Shown: positions 17,453-25,321, counted from the stretch's first letter. The stretch is 64,000 nt of DNA from Streptococcus suis 10581 (GCA_000440235.1 ALKQ01000002.1:37767-101766), one strand, 5' to 3'. Numbers and translations: made by a program. The notes: generated from the letters alone by a model not told the origin.

Positions 17453-17548
17453 ATGAAACAAAATTATCTAATTGCAAACATTACTATCGTTTTAATTTTA
17501 CTTATTAGTATCCTAAAAGACATTCCACCAATCATTGTTATAAAATAA
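17453..17548 (+). CDS. Short hydrophobic peptide (SHP-like pheromone precursor), 31 residues
   Basis: The reading frame opens at ATG 17453, preceded by GGGGA seven bases upstream. It has a short basic N-terminus (MKQNYL), a strongly hydrophobic middle (about 7-21), then a charged KD pair followed by a hydrophobic C-terminus DIPPIIVIK. This is the layout of streptococcal SHP precursors, in which an acidic residue starts the mature peptide. It is too short for usual gene calling and is divergent from an Rgg gene, as in known rgg/shp pairs. The known SHP families end differently (for example DIIIIVGG or EGIIVIVVG), so this would be a separate specificity. Secretion and processing are inferred. 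Confidence 0.7.
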   Translation: MKQNYLIANITIVLILLISILKDIPPIIVIK

Positions 17549-17550
17549 TA

Positions 17551-17745
17551 ATACTCAACGAAAATCAAAAGTAGACCACCTTCAACTATCTTCCAGATAG
17601 TTGAAGGTGGAAAATACAAAACAATGTTTGCGTCTTCAAGCCGACGATAGAACACTGTTACTTTCTTATTTTAAGGTAACAGGCTGAAAAGTTTTCCATT
17701 CATCAAGACTCTTGACAACGGATAATTTTGATTTTTGAAGAGTAT
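17551..17745. mobile_element. MITE-like element with 20-bp terminal inverted repeats
   Basis: The ends ATACTCAACGAAAATCAAAA and the complement of the right end, ATACTCTTCAAAAATCAAAA, agree at 17 of 20 positions. The 195-bp interior codes for nothing convincing, but contains a perfect 16-bp stem with a 3-nt loop (17576-17610) and a CTGTTAC/GTAACAG stem. It starts two bases after the peptide gene stop, so its hairpin may also end that transcript. No clear target duplication is visible. Confidence 0.6.
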
Positions 17746-17802
17746 AAACACCGTTATTATACCACAACTTCCCATGTTTGTGTATGTTTTCACATAAAGA
17801 AG

Positions 17803-17830
17803 AAACCAAGCCAGCTATCTGACTTGGTTT
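17803..17830 (-). terminator. Terminator of the LTA-synthase-like operon
   Basis: Stem AAACCAAG(T/C)CAG / complement with loop of 4 nt, T-rich on the minus-strand 3' side (TTTCTTC), five bases from the stop codon of the upstream minus-strand gene. Confidence 0.75.
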
Positions 17831-17834
17831 ATTT

Positions 17835-20279
17835 TTATTCTGTCGTTTCAGTCGCTACTTTGAAAAAATCTTTGTATTTCAAAAGGTAGCCTTTTCCTGT
17901 GGATAGGTCATATTGGACCAGTTTGAGTTCTTCTGCAACTTTCGCATCCCGCTCAGCCTGTCCTACTCGGTCCTTATGGAGCACCTCTGTCAAGAGGGCA
18001 TAGTAAGGACTGACCTTGTTATTGGTCGTCTCCAGCATCAGTGCATTCATGTCGCTAGAGTTAACTAGCTCATAATTGTATTTCGCTGTATCAAAATTGC
18101 TCCAAACGAAATAATCTGTCTTGTACTGCGCACTTGGGTCCGTCACGAAAGCTGACTCTGGGTAAAGACCTGGCAGATGGTCGCCGTAAAAGACAACGGT
18201 CACCTTTTTATCCAAGGTCTTAAGCTGGTCTAGAAAATCTCTGGTTGCCTGATCCGTAAAGGATAGAAGACGAACATAGCTGGTCAAGTTTTCATTTTCC
18301 TCAGCCGTGAAGCCCTCACCCGATGCTGTTATACCTGCAGGCTCTAGAGAATTCCACTGCACATGGTTCTGCATGGTAATAGCCGACACAAAGCTGGTAT
18401 CGGCAGAACGTACCTGATCCAAAATCAAGTCATAGGTCTTCTTGTCACTGACAAAATTCCCCTGATAATCCTCAGCCGTCACAGTAAGAGGATACTTGGC
18501 ACTATTGAGAGTGTAGAATTGCTCAATCCCCAGCTGCTTATAGATAGAATTTCGGTTGTAACTGGTATCGTAGTAAGGATGGATGGCGATACGATTATCT
18601 GCTGGATAGAGGTCGCTGATACTTGGCAACTTCTTCATATTCGGTGCTACATCCAGATAGACTGACGAAATAGAAGAATTATAATTGTAAAATGGCAAAC
18701 CACTATAAACCTGAAACTCGATATTAGCCGTACCACCACCATAGTGGTCACTCTTCATCAAGCCACTGGTAGTCTGACTCATGATGTACTCAATATTTGG
18801 AAGGACATTCTGGCTAAGGGTTACACCGGGAATCCGACGCGGGTCAGCCAAACTCTCGCTGAGGATGTAGATTACCGTCTGGTCAGTCAATTGACCTGTC
18901 CGTTCTGCATTGATTTCCTCAGCCAAGGCGGTGTATTTCTTCACAATGGCCTTCATGGTCTTCTCAGAGTAATTCTCAGGCATTTCCATACTGGTCTTGC
19001 TGAGTTGCTGCAACCAGAGGAATGAAAGAGTGCGATAACGAGCCACAAAGGCGTAGCCCTTCCAGTCTACGTTCCGCCAGTTATTAACCTGAGAAAGAAT
19101 AGGAATCCAGCCAGCAATCTTGTGGTCTTTTTCATTTCGAATAGCCCAACCCATTCCTAAAATCAAGGATACGATAACTGAAACTCCTGCCAGCCTTTTC
19201 CAGATAGAAGCGACAATCCTTCCTTGGAAGTACTTCTTGTGAATACGTCGGTAGATAAACACAAGGAGGACTATAAAGACGAGCGATACCAAGACAACAC
19301 GTAGACTGATAAAGCTGAGAATCATCCCCAAGTTCCCGACCCACTTGAAATCATTGGGGGTCAATGGCTCCGAACGATAGCGGAATTTTAGGAAATTAGC
19401 CGCTATCAAGGTCACATTTAGACCAGCAATGACAGCAACCGACAAGATTTGACGGTTGATGACCAAGCTAATGATAATGTTTAGGAAAAAGAGACAGGCA
19501 ATTTGGAAGACAATAGCCCCTGGAAAGAGGTGGCGTGTGAAATAAGAACCCGTTCCGCCAGCCATAGAAGCCTGATAACCGATATGCGACAACATAGCCA
19601 GAGCCAGACTGATAAAGAGCATACTGTGAACGTTGGTCCGATTGGCCTTAAACTCTACAAATGCCTTATGAAGATAGCGAAGAAAAATGTAGGTCCCTAT
19701 AAAATGAATAGGTACAAACAGCGGTGTCTGGCTGAAAAACTCTATGTAAGAACCTTTCTCAACCAAACTCTCATAATGGCTATCTTTCCAGTAAGATATG
19801 GCGAGAGGACTGAGCGAGAGTAAGCTGGTCAAGAACAGATAGCCATCTGGTACCAAGTGATTGGCTGACCACTGGCTTAATTTTTCTCTGATTCCTGCAT
19901 TCTTCCGCCACAAAAATGCCAACAATACTGGAAGAAGCAACATCAATAGAAGTTCAAACTGAAAGAGATTATTACGGAAAATATTCCAGGGTTGATACTT
20001 CTTGGCATTGAGCCGATAGACTAGGTTGACAAGATACAGAAAGCCTAGAAAACAGCCGACATACTTGGCAAAGGTTTTTGTCTTTACAAACTTCTCGTAT
20101 GTATCAAGCAAGACCAATACATAAAACGTAAAAATAGAATAGGCAAGCAGGGGCAGGGGGATAAACCAGAGCGGGAAAGATACTCCACTTAGCAATAGAG
20201 CCCGACCCATCGCAAGCAAAATGGTCATAATCATGACTAGAATAAATTGCTTGCTTGCCTTTGGATTGATTTGTTTCAT
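17835..20279 (-). CDS. LTA synthase / phosphoglycerol transferase family membrane protein
   Basis: An 814-residue membrane protein with about ten predicted hydrophobic segments in the first 400 residues and an extracellular alkaline-phosphatase-fold sulfatase/LtaS domain in the second half. Metal and nucleophile motifs are recognisable: ILSESLADP (metal-binding Glu), GGTANIEF (Thr in the position of the LtaS nucleophile), FYGDHLPGL (Asp-His). It is longer than LtaS and closer in layout to the MdoB-like/TacL group, so transfer of a phosphoglycerol or teichoic-acid unit to a cell-surface glycan is inferred. It follows its partner gene by 12 bases. Confidence 0.82.
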   Translation of the reverse strand: MKQINPKASKQFILVMIMTILLAMGRALLLSGVSFPLWFIPLPLLAYSIFTFYVLVLLDTYEKFVKTKTFAKYVGCFLGFLYLVNLVYRLNAKKYQPWNIFRNNLFQFELLLMLLLPVLLAFLWRKNAGIREKLSQWSANHLVPDGYLFLTSLLSLSPLAISYWKDSHYESLVEKGSYIEFFSQTPLFVPIHFIGTYIFLRYLHKAFVEFKANRTNVHSMLFISLALAMLSHIGYQASMAGGTGSYFTRHLFPGAIVFQIACLFFLNIIISLVINRQILSVAVIAGLNVTLIAANFLKFRYRSEPLTPNDFKWVGNLGMILSFISLRVVLVSLVFIVLLVFIYRRIHKKYFQGRIVASIWKRLAGVSVIVSLILGMGWAIRNEKDHKIAGWIPILSQVNNWRNVDWKGYAFVARYRTLSFLWLQQLSKTSMEMPENYSEKTMKAIVKKYTALAEEINAERTGQLTDQTVIYILSESLADPRRIPGVTLSQNVLPNIEYIMSQTTSGLMKSDHYGGGTANIEFQVYSGLPFYNYNSSISSVYLDVAPNMKKLPSISDLYPADNRIAIHPYYDTSYNRNSIYKQLGIEQFYTLNSAKYPLTVTAEDYQGNFVSDKKTYDLILDQVRSADTSFVSAITMQNHVQWNSLEPAGITASGEGFTAEENENLTSYVRLLSFTDQATRDFLDQLKTLDKKVTVVFYGDHLPGLYPESAFVTDPSAQYKTDYFVWSNFDTAKYNYELVNSSDMNALMLETTNNKVSPYYALLTEVLHKDRVGQAERDAKVAEELKLVQYDLSTGKGYLLKYKDFFKVATETTE

Positions 20280-20291
20280 AACATTTCTCTC

Positions 20292-22022
20292 TTAGGAAAG
20301 GTTTGATTTTCTGTAAATAAAGATGTAGTACATCGACCAGACTAGCCATCCAGTCAAGCTAATCGCGATAACTGGCAATAACCACCACTGTTGCTTGTAG
20401 GATAGAATTAGGGTATTTTGCCCCGGTTGGCTGGTAACTGTTGGCACACCGATAGTGGAAAGAATCATATCTTCTCTATCTAAAACGGTATCATTCAAAA
20501 CAAGCTGACTATCTTGGTAAACAATAACTGGTACCGCAGTTTCTTCTGCTTCTGACGCCGTCCAAGTCACCACCAGCTGATCACCATCAACTTCTTTGGT
20601 AAATTCTTGATTTGGTAAAATCACTTGGTCACGATAGGTAAAGTAGGTATTATCCGACTCTTCATTGGTGATGTGACCTGTGCTATCTGACAAGTCTGGT
20701 ACGTAGTCTGGCGTTGATTTCTGAGCAATGTGGATAAATTCGCCCAAGTCTTTGGAATGGAAAGAAGCCCGTAACTCTTCCGTTGTACCGTACAGAGTCG
20801 TATGAATTCGCTTTTGCAGGAAAGTATCACTGTAATAATGCCCGTTGATTTCCTTACAACTCTGATTCCAGAGGAAACCAACCGAAACAAGCAAAGAAGC
20901 AAGAGCCACACCTGAAAAGATTTGCTGCAGTTTGTTAGACAAGCCAGACACCTGGACCCCTACGACTGCCAGTAAAAGAGCATTGGCGTAGAGGAAAAAG
21001 CGAAATGGAAATTGAATCAATTCGACAAGTGTAATTCCTTTACCTGCAAACAACTGCCAAGGGAAGAGGTTGGTTGACAAGATTAGAAATACTGCGTAGG
21101 TCAAAGCAAGACCAGCCAGAACCAGCGATTGTTTCTTCCAATTTTTCACCAAGAAATAGAGATAGATTCCAAAGAAAATTGGCAATGGATATGGATAGTA
21201 GAGAAAGGCCGTTTTTAACCATGTCACCGTATTTAGGACAAATTTTTTGTTAACAAATGGTGGCACCAAAGTGTTGGTCGTGTTGATATAAATAAGCGGC
21301 AACCAGATGTTGATGGTCAGAAGCAAAAAAATTCCTACCGATAGAGCTACTTGCCCAATAATCTTCATTTTTTGGTCTGATTTCCACCAACCAATAAGGA
21401 AGAGTACACCATAGGCAATGACCAAGAACAAGGTCGATAGCATGTGAACCTGCAACATGAGCCCTACCGCTCCTGCCATGAGGAATATCGGTACTTTTTT
21501 AGTCTGTAGGAAACGGACTGCAGGGATTAAACAAAGCGGAAAGAGAACCACTCCCCAGCTGGTAAATCCTTGGGTCGCCCACCAATACTGAATGGAGTAG
21601 GTCGTCACAAAGAAGAGGGACAAGAGAACGGAGTGAACATACTTGACCTTGACCTCGCGCATGAGCAGGTAGAGGGAGGTGGCACTCAGAGTTCCCAAGA
21701 GAAGATTGGATAAAATCTGATAGCGGAACCAGGTCCCACTTAAAAGAACTAGCGCTCCCTGTAGATAGGCAAAATAAGGCCCATAGAGAGCATTGACAAT
21801 CCGTCCTGACTGTTGGTAGCCATACAAACTTATGATATAGGAGAAATTGCCCTCCTTCATCTGCATAGCCGCATCATAGAAACGATTGTAGTGGAAAATC
21901 AAGTCCGCACCTGTCACCATGCCCTTGGTCAGCAAGTGGGGAACTAATAATAATAAAGAAAAGCCCACAAATAGGCCTAGGGCTACTAAATGGGGATGCT
22001 TTTTCAGCATAGTTTTTAACAT
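20292..22022 (-). CDS. Multi-spanning membrane protein, glycosyltransferase/PTPS-related type
   Basis: A 576-residue protein with about 12 hydrophobic segments, an external loop with aromatic and acidic residues near 390-510, and a final membrane anchor. The arrangement resembles YfhO-like or PTPS-related membrane proteins (GT-C-like), thought to act on lipid-linked sugars; the assignment is by general layout only. A longer frame begins with a TTG at 22103, but it reads through a terminator hairpin; the ATG at 22022 has GAAGG upstream and is used. It is the first gene of an operon with the LTA-synthase-like gene. Confidence 0.7.
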   Translation of the reverse strand: MLKTMLKKHPHLVALGLFVGFSLLLLVPHLLTKGMVTGADLIFHYNRFYDAAMQMKEGNFSYIISLYGYQQSGRIVNALYGPYFAYLQGALVLLSGTWFRYQILSNLLLGTLSATSLYLLMREVKVKYVHSVLLSLFFVTTYSIQYWWATQGFTSWGVVLFPLCLIPAVRFLQTKKVPIFLMAGAVGLMLQVHMLSTLFLVIAYGVLFLIGWWKSDQKMKIIGQVALSVGIFLLLTINIWLPLIYINTTNTLVPPFVNKKFVLNTVTWLKTAFLYYPYPLPIFFGIYLYFLVKNWKKQSLVLAGLALTYAVFLILSTNLFPWQLFAGKGITLVELIQFPFRFFLYANALLLAVVGVQVSGLSNKLQQIFSGVALASLLVSVGFLWNQSCKEINGHYYSDTFLQKRIHTTLYGTTEELRASFHSKDLGEFIHIAQKSTPDYVPDLSDSTGHITNEESDNTYFTYRDQVILPNQEFTKEVDGDQLVVTWTASEAEETAVPVIVYQDSQLVLNDTVLDREDMILSTIGVPTVTSQPGQNTLILSYKQQWWLLPVIAISLTGWLVWSMYYIFIYRKSNLS

Positions 22023-22035
22023 ATAGATACCTTCA

Positions 22036-22058
22036 TAAAAAAAGAGGGAAACCCTCTC
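22036..22058 (-). promoter_or_regulatory. Leader hairpin with T tract (candidate attenuator)
   Basis: AGAGGG-TTT-CCCTCT followed by seven T on the minus strand, 14 bases before the ATG at 22022 and about 60 bases downstream of a consensus promoter. Transcripts would end here unless the hairpin is prevented from forming. Confidence 0.6.
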
Positions 22059-22119
22059 TTGTTTTTGTAAATATTCTGCCAATTTGCAGACAATATTTTT
22101 CAAAAGTTAGTCACTTTTC

Positions 22120-22148
22120 AGTATAGCAAGCTTTCTCCCCACTGTCAA
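22120..22148 (-). promoter_or_regulatory. Consensus sigma-A promoter of the membrane-protein operon
   Basis: TTGACA-N17-TATACT on the minus strand. The start of transcription would fall near 22113, giving a leader of about 90 bases with the hairpin described at 22036-22058. Confidence 0.75.
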
Positions 22149-22188
22149 CGAACAAGGAAGGCGGGAAAGTGATTTATCACAAAATAAA

Positions 22189-22218
22189 TATTGATTGCAG
22201 ATTTCTCCGCAATCAATA
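22189..22218 (-). terminator. Terminator of ksgA
   Basis: Stem TATTGATTGC / GCAATCAATA with a 10-nt loop, followed by TTTATTTTG on the minus strand, starting six bases after the ksgA stop. Confidence 0.75.
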
Positions 22219-22223
22219 CTTGC

Positions 22224-23096
22224 TTATAAACCAACTTCCTGGAGGCTGTCAGACAAACGTGCGAAGTCAGCCATAGAAAGTGCTTCTCCACGGACACTGG
22301 CTTCCAGCTCTGCCATGCCAAGTGCCTGCATCAGCTTGTCCTTGACCTCTTCGGACTTGCCGAAATGGTTGGTCAGGTTGTTCCACAGGGTCTTGCGGCG
22401 GTGAACAAAGCTGGCCTTGGACACCCGGAAGAAGAAATCTTCGTCCTTGACACTCACCAAGGGTTGCTCGCGACGGACCATTTTGAGAATGGCGGAGTCC
22501 ACGTTTGGAGCGGGTACAAAGACGGTGCGAGGCACGATGAAGGCCACCTTGGCAGTCATGTAGTACTGGACCGCAATGGACAGGCTGCCATAGGCCTTGG
22601 TGTTTGGCTCAGCAGAAATGCGGTCGGCCACCTCCCGCTGCATCATGACCACAAACTCGCTGAAGGGAATTTTGCTCTCAATCAGGTGCATGAGGATAGG
22701 GGTGGTGATGTAGTAGGGCAGGTTGGCCACGACCTTGATAGGCAGGTCAGGGTTCTTAAAGTTCTGAATCTGGGTCTGCAGGTCAGTCTTCAAGATGTCT
22801 TGGTTGACCACGGTCACATTGTCAAAGCGACCCAAGGTGTCCGCCAAAATCGGAATCAGGCGGTCGTCAATCTCAAAGGCCATGACTTCGGCGGCATTTT
22901 CCGCCAAAAACTCGGTCAAGGCCCCGATTCCAGGACCGATTTCGATGACATTGACATTCTGGTCAATCTCAGCCGTGTCCACAATTTTCTGTAAAATATT
23001 GGTATCGGTCAAAAAGTTCTGACCGAAGGATTTCTTAAAGGTAAACCCGTGGCGTTCAAGGACGGCACGAGTAACGTTTTTGTCTGCGATTCTCAT
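22224..23096 (-). CDS. ksgA: 16S rRNA dimethyladenosine transferase
   Basis: Methylates two adjacent adenines near the 3' end of 16S rRNA (also called RsmA). The 290 residues show [11 protein letters not shown], the SAM motif [13 protein letters not shown] (about 51-63), the catalytic [10 protein letters not shown] and [13 protein letters not shown]. In many Firmicutes the gene follows rnmV and tatD; here those genes lie on the same strand 3-4 kb upstream, separated by toxin-antitoxin modules. Confidence 0.97.
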   Translation of the reverse strand: MRIADKNVTRAVLERHGFTFKKSFGQNFLTDTNILQKIVDTAEIDQNVNVIEIGPGIGALTEFLAENAAEVMAFEIDDRLIPILADTLGRFDNVTVVNQDILKTDLQTQIQNFKNPDLPIKVVANLPYYITTPILMHLIESKIPFSEFVVMMQREVADRISAEPNTKAYGSLSIAVQYYMTAKVAFIVPRTVFVPAPNVDSAILKMVRREQPLVSVKDEDFFFRVSKASFVHRRKTLWNNLTNHFGKSEEVKDKLMQALGMAELEASVRGEALSMADFARLSDSLQEVGL

Positions 23097-23107
23097 GTGT
23101 GTTCTTT

Positions 23108-23740
23108 CTAAATTATTTGATAGGTAGCCATCAATTCTCTAACTTCGTTCGCCCCAATATCATCTCCTACTTCCTCAAAAGCAGTAATGGATTGCATGAA
23201 TGCTTGTTCAGCTAAATCAGTTATTCTGCTTGTAGCATAGATTTCCCCCAAACCTCGATAGGCACAAGCTTGGGCAATGAGGTCATCTGTCATTAAAGCA
23301 TTCTCTAAACTTCGTTTCATGAAATACAGAGCAGAGTCTAGCTCTCCTAGTTGTAATCGTAAATAACCTTGTTCATACTCATTAACCGACCATTTCAATT
23401 TGTCTTCTGAAAAATCAGTTTCTAGCAACGTAGCCTCTTCCTCGATTAACTCCAAAGCCTTCTTAAAGTTGCCTTGACTCCGATAGACCATGGCTAGCTG
23501 ATGTAGTCCAATATGTTCTTGTTCAGCGTTCTGTTCCTTTCGAGCTAATTGAACATAGCCTTGGCAGGCTAGTAAGGCTTTATCGAAGTTTTGTTCGTCA
23601 AGATAAAGGTAAGCAAATAAATTGAGACCAGCATAATCCAAACAAGTTTCAACTTGATACTCTTTCTCAAGTAACTGCTTAGCCTCTACCACCTTCCCTT
23701 CAAAAAAATACTCCCATGCCTTGTCTATAGTATTACTCAT
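23108..23740 (-). CDS. TPR-repeat protein of unknown function
   Basis: A 210-residue soluble, acidic, wholly helical protein with three to four tetratricopeptide-like units, for example [32 protein letters not shown] and [16 protein letters not shown]. TPRs mediate protein contacts and the partner is unknown. The ATG at 23740 is six bases after GGAG; an ATG at 23746 is immediately adjacent to it and is rejected. The gene lies 11 bases upstream of ksgA on the same strand. Confidence 0.75.
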   Translation of the reverse strand: MSNTIDKAWEYFFEGKVVEAKQLLEKEYQVETCLDYAGLNLFAYLYLDEQNFDKALLACQGYVQLARKEQNAEQEHIGLHQLAMVYRSQGNFKKALELIEEEATLLETDFSEDKLKWSVNEYEQGYLRLQLGELDSALYFMKRSLENALMTDDLIAQACAYRGLGEIYATSRITDLAEQAFMQSITAFEEVGDDIGANEVRELMATYQII

Positions 23741-23825
23741 ATACATCTCCTATCGTATCTTCACATTATTCTGAGTTCATAATCTTGATTTTACCAACGG
23801 TTACTAGATAGGCTCCATTCTATCC

Positions 23826-24083
23826 TCACCCATAATGGTCCTTTAGCGACAGGATGCACAACCGATCGGATTCCACCATATATATCAGCCGATTTTCGGC
23901 ATCAATTCTCCGAGACCAGGCCCCTTGATAGTCATATTTCAAAGGTTCTGGCTTGGCAATTCCTTCAAAAGGATGTCGTTGCATATCCTTGATAATCTTA
24001 TTGATTCTCTTCAGTGTTTTCTTATCCTGACCCTGCCAATAAAGATAGTCTTCCCAGGCATCCTCTGTGAAATGAATTCCCAT
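23826..24083 (-). CDS. yoeB: YoeB/Txe-family mRNA interferase toxin
   Basis: An 85-residue RelE-fold ribosome-dependent endoribonuclease. It shows the family pattern WEDYLYWQGQDKKTLKRINKII, the conserved HPFEGIAKPEPLKYDYQGAWSRRI loop, and the C-terminal RLIYMVESD ... LSLKDHYG with the catalytic Glu, Arg, His and Tyr in expected places. The ATG comes one base after the antitoxin stop. Confidence 0.93.
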   Translation of the reverse strand: MGIHFTEDAWEDYLYWQGQDKKTLKRINKIIKDMQRHPFEGIAKPEPLKYDYQGAWSRRIDAENRLIYMVESDRLCILSLKDHYG

Positions 24084-24084
24084 G

Positions 24085-24345
24085 CTAGTCAGCCTCTATC
24101 AGGTTTCGTTCTTGGGTTTGTCCCGCTTTGACTTGAGCCATACCACGCAAGACTTTCTGAGATAGGTAGGCGTTCCGAGCAACAGCAAGGGTTTCTTGTA
24201 AACTATCCCACTCACTCTTTGAGAGTACAACAATATCTTCCTCTGGATTTTTATTAACCACGACCAAAGGCTCAAACTCGTCATTAACCTTTTTCATATA
24301 GTCCTTTAAGTGGTTTCGAAAATGGGAATATACAATAGCTTCCAT
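24085..24345 (-). CDS. yefM: YefM/Phd-family antitoxin
   Basis: An 86-residue antitoxin and autorepressor. The Phd/YefM N-terminal DNA-binding fold (MEAIVYSHFRNHLKDYMKKV), NKNPEEDIVVLSKSEWDSLQET and an unstructured C-terminal toxin-binding tail are evident. The ATG at 24345 follows GAGAGG; the longer TTG start is not needed. Neutralises the adjacent YoeB. Confidence 0.93.
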   Translation of the reverse strand: MEAIVYSHFRNHLKDYMKKVNDEFEPLVVVNKNPEEDIVVLSKSEWDSLQETLAVARNAYLSQKVLRGMAQVKAGQTQERNLIEAD

Positions 24346-24374
24346 AAGCAATACCTCTCATCATTTCTAGGCTT

Positions 24375-24421
24375 ACTATAGCATAGAAAAAAAGAGTTGT
24401 CAAACTTATTGTACAACTCTT
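24375..24421 (-). promoter_or_regulatory. yefM-yoeB promoter with TGTACA operator
   Basis: Minus-strand TTGACA (24398-24403)-N17-TATAGT (24375-24380). Just upstream of the -35 is TTGTACAA (24409-24416), which contains the TGTACA core that E. coli YefM binds. The -35 lies inside an inverted repeat AAGAGTTGT-N12-ACAACTCTT (24392-24421). Confidence 0.65.
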
Positions 24422-24559
24422 CATCAATTCTTATGCGTGTTTCTCATTTTTTACCTTTTATTTTAAAAAAGCGGAACAAAATACTTGTTGTTTTCCGAAT
24501 TAATCTAGTGTAGGGAAGTTCCGAAGGCGGGACGGAAATCTGATGCAGGAGGTGAGGCC

Positions 24560-24604
24560 ATGGCACAACTCCTTAGAAAGGTGACCGTCGATGTCAGTTT
24601 ATGA
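24560..24604 (+). CDS. 14-residue leader ORF overlapping the type I toxin start
   Basis: ATG 24560 is preceded by AGGAGGTGAG, the strongest ribosome site in this stretch, and encodes MAQLLRKVTVDVSL. Its stop at 24602-24604 lies 12 bases inside the toxin frame. Ribosomes ending here could restart at the toxin ATG, giving coupled and RNA-controllable toxin synthesis. The product probably has no function of its own. Confidence 0.55.
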   Translation: MAQLLRKVTVDVSL

Positions 24605-24674
24605 GGCAATTGAGCTAATGATAAACTTTGGCATTCTTTTACTGGCTATTTTAACATTTCAACGAAAAAAATAA
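24591..24674 (+). CDS. Type I toxin peptide, holin-like/TxpA-related, 27 residues
   Basis: ATG 24591 opens MSVYEAIELMINFGILLLAI and ends TFQRKK: a short acidic start, one membrane helix and a basic tail. The S-x-Y-E-x(4)-M-I-x-F-x pattern is that of the putative holin-like toxins of lactobacilli and streptococci, related to Bacillus TxpA/BsrG, which depolarise membranes when over-produced. An AAAGGTGA ribosome site sits seven bases upstream. It is too short for usual ORF calling. A convergent antisense RNA overlaps its 3' end. Confidence 0.78.
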   Translation: MSVYEAIELMINFGILLLAILTFQRKK

Positions 24675-24797
24675 ACAGTAAAACCGCACTTCCAACTTTG
24701 ACAGGTCTGTAAGTAGCGGTTTTTCTGTTATCTACAAATCCGTCCCGTCTTTAAAACGGTCCTATGGGTCATCAGGTGAAAACTTGGTGACCTTTCT
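24668..24797 (-). ncRNA. Candidate antisense antitoxin RNA of the type I module
   Basis: A consensus promoter on the minus strand, TTGACA (24827-24832)-N17-TACAAT (24804-24809), predicts a start near 24797. The hairpin at 24680-24724 would end it, giving about 130 nt. The RNA overlaps the end of the toxin mRNA. Its 5' part contains GGTCACC, complementary to GGTGACC (24580-24586) in the toxin ribosome site. The two copies of GGTGACC on the plus strand (24580 and 24786) recall the direct repeats of par_pAD1. Confidence 0.65.
24680..24724. terminator. Bidirectional terminator shared by toxin mRNA and antitoxin RNA
   Basis: Stem AAAACCGCACTT / AAGT-A-GCGGTTTT with one bulge, T tracts on both sides. 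Convergent transcripts from either side would overlap across it, as in the Fst par locus. Confidence 0.7.
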
Positions 24798-24859
24798 GTT
24801 TTTATTGTAGGCTTTTTAAGTGAGATTGTCAAGTCAATCGGCAGTTTGCTTCGCTAAAC

Positions 24860-25315
24860 TCACTTATTCTCCACCTTCCATTCTCCGTCTTCAAACCAGT
24901 AAAAATTCTCCGTCAGCTGTGGCTGTTCAAAGATTTCCAACATAGCTTCAAAACCGTCTGCCAGCTGAACATTCTTCAGGTCCGCACGGTCAATCCAGAA
25001 GATATCTCCCTCATCCGAGGATTGGAGAACTCCTGAAAACTGACTGGTTTTATAGCAAAATACCAAATAGCGATAGTGGTCAGTAGGATCCGTCCAGTTT
25101 TGAATACCACAGAGTTCGAGAGTGGATACAGTTAAACCCGTTTCTTCCTTGACCTCACGAATGACGGAGGAAATAATACTCTCTCCACATTCGACATGAC
25201 CCCCAGGAAAAGTCACACCAGGCCACTTGACTGACTTCCTATTCTGGACCAATACCTGCTGACCGTCTGTAATCATACACATATTGGTTAGGATGACTTG
25301 CTCTGTTCTACTCAT
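24860..25315 (-). CDS. Nudix hydrolase, MutT/8-oxo-dGTPase-like
   Basis: A 151-residue Nudix pyrophosphohydrolase with the full box GGHVECGESIISSVIREVKEETGL (about 38-61; catalytic REVKEE). The N-terminal strand TNMCMITDGQQVLVQNRKSVKWPGVTFP resembles MutX/MutT-like nucleotide hydrolases of streptococci. The substrate is not proven by sequence. It follows the RelBE-like pair by seven bases on the same strand, so may be co-transcribed with it. Confidence 0.85.
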   Translation of the reverse strand: MSRTEQVILTNMCMITDGQQVLVQNRKSVKWPGVTFPGGHVECGESIISSVIREVKEETGLTVSTLELCGIQNWTDPTDHYRYLVFCYKTSQFSGVLQSSDEGDIFWIDRADLKNVQLADGFEAMLEIFEQPQLTENFYWFEDGEWKVENK

Positions 25316-25321
25316 ACTCTC

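Noticed and set aside
17464-17655. 63-codon minus-strand frame
   Set aside because: It runs antisense to the hydrophobic peptide gene and through the MITE hairpins, without a ribosome site.
22023-22103. N-terminal extension of the membrane protein from TTG 22103
   Set aside because: It would translate through an intrinsic terminator hairpin and has no ribosome site; ATG 22022 has one.
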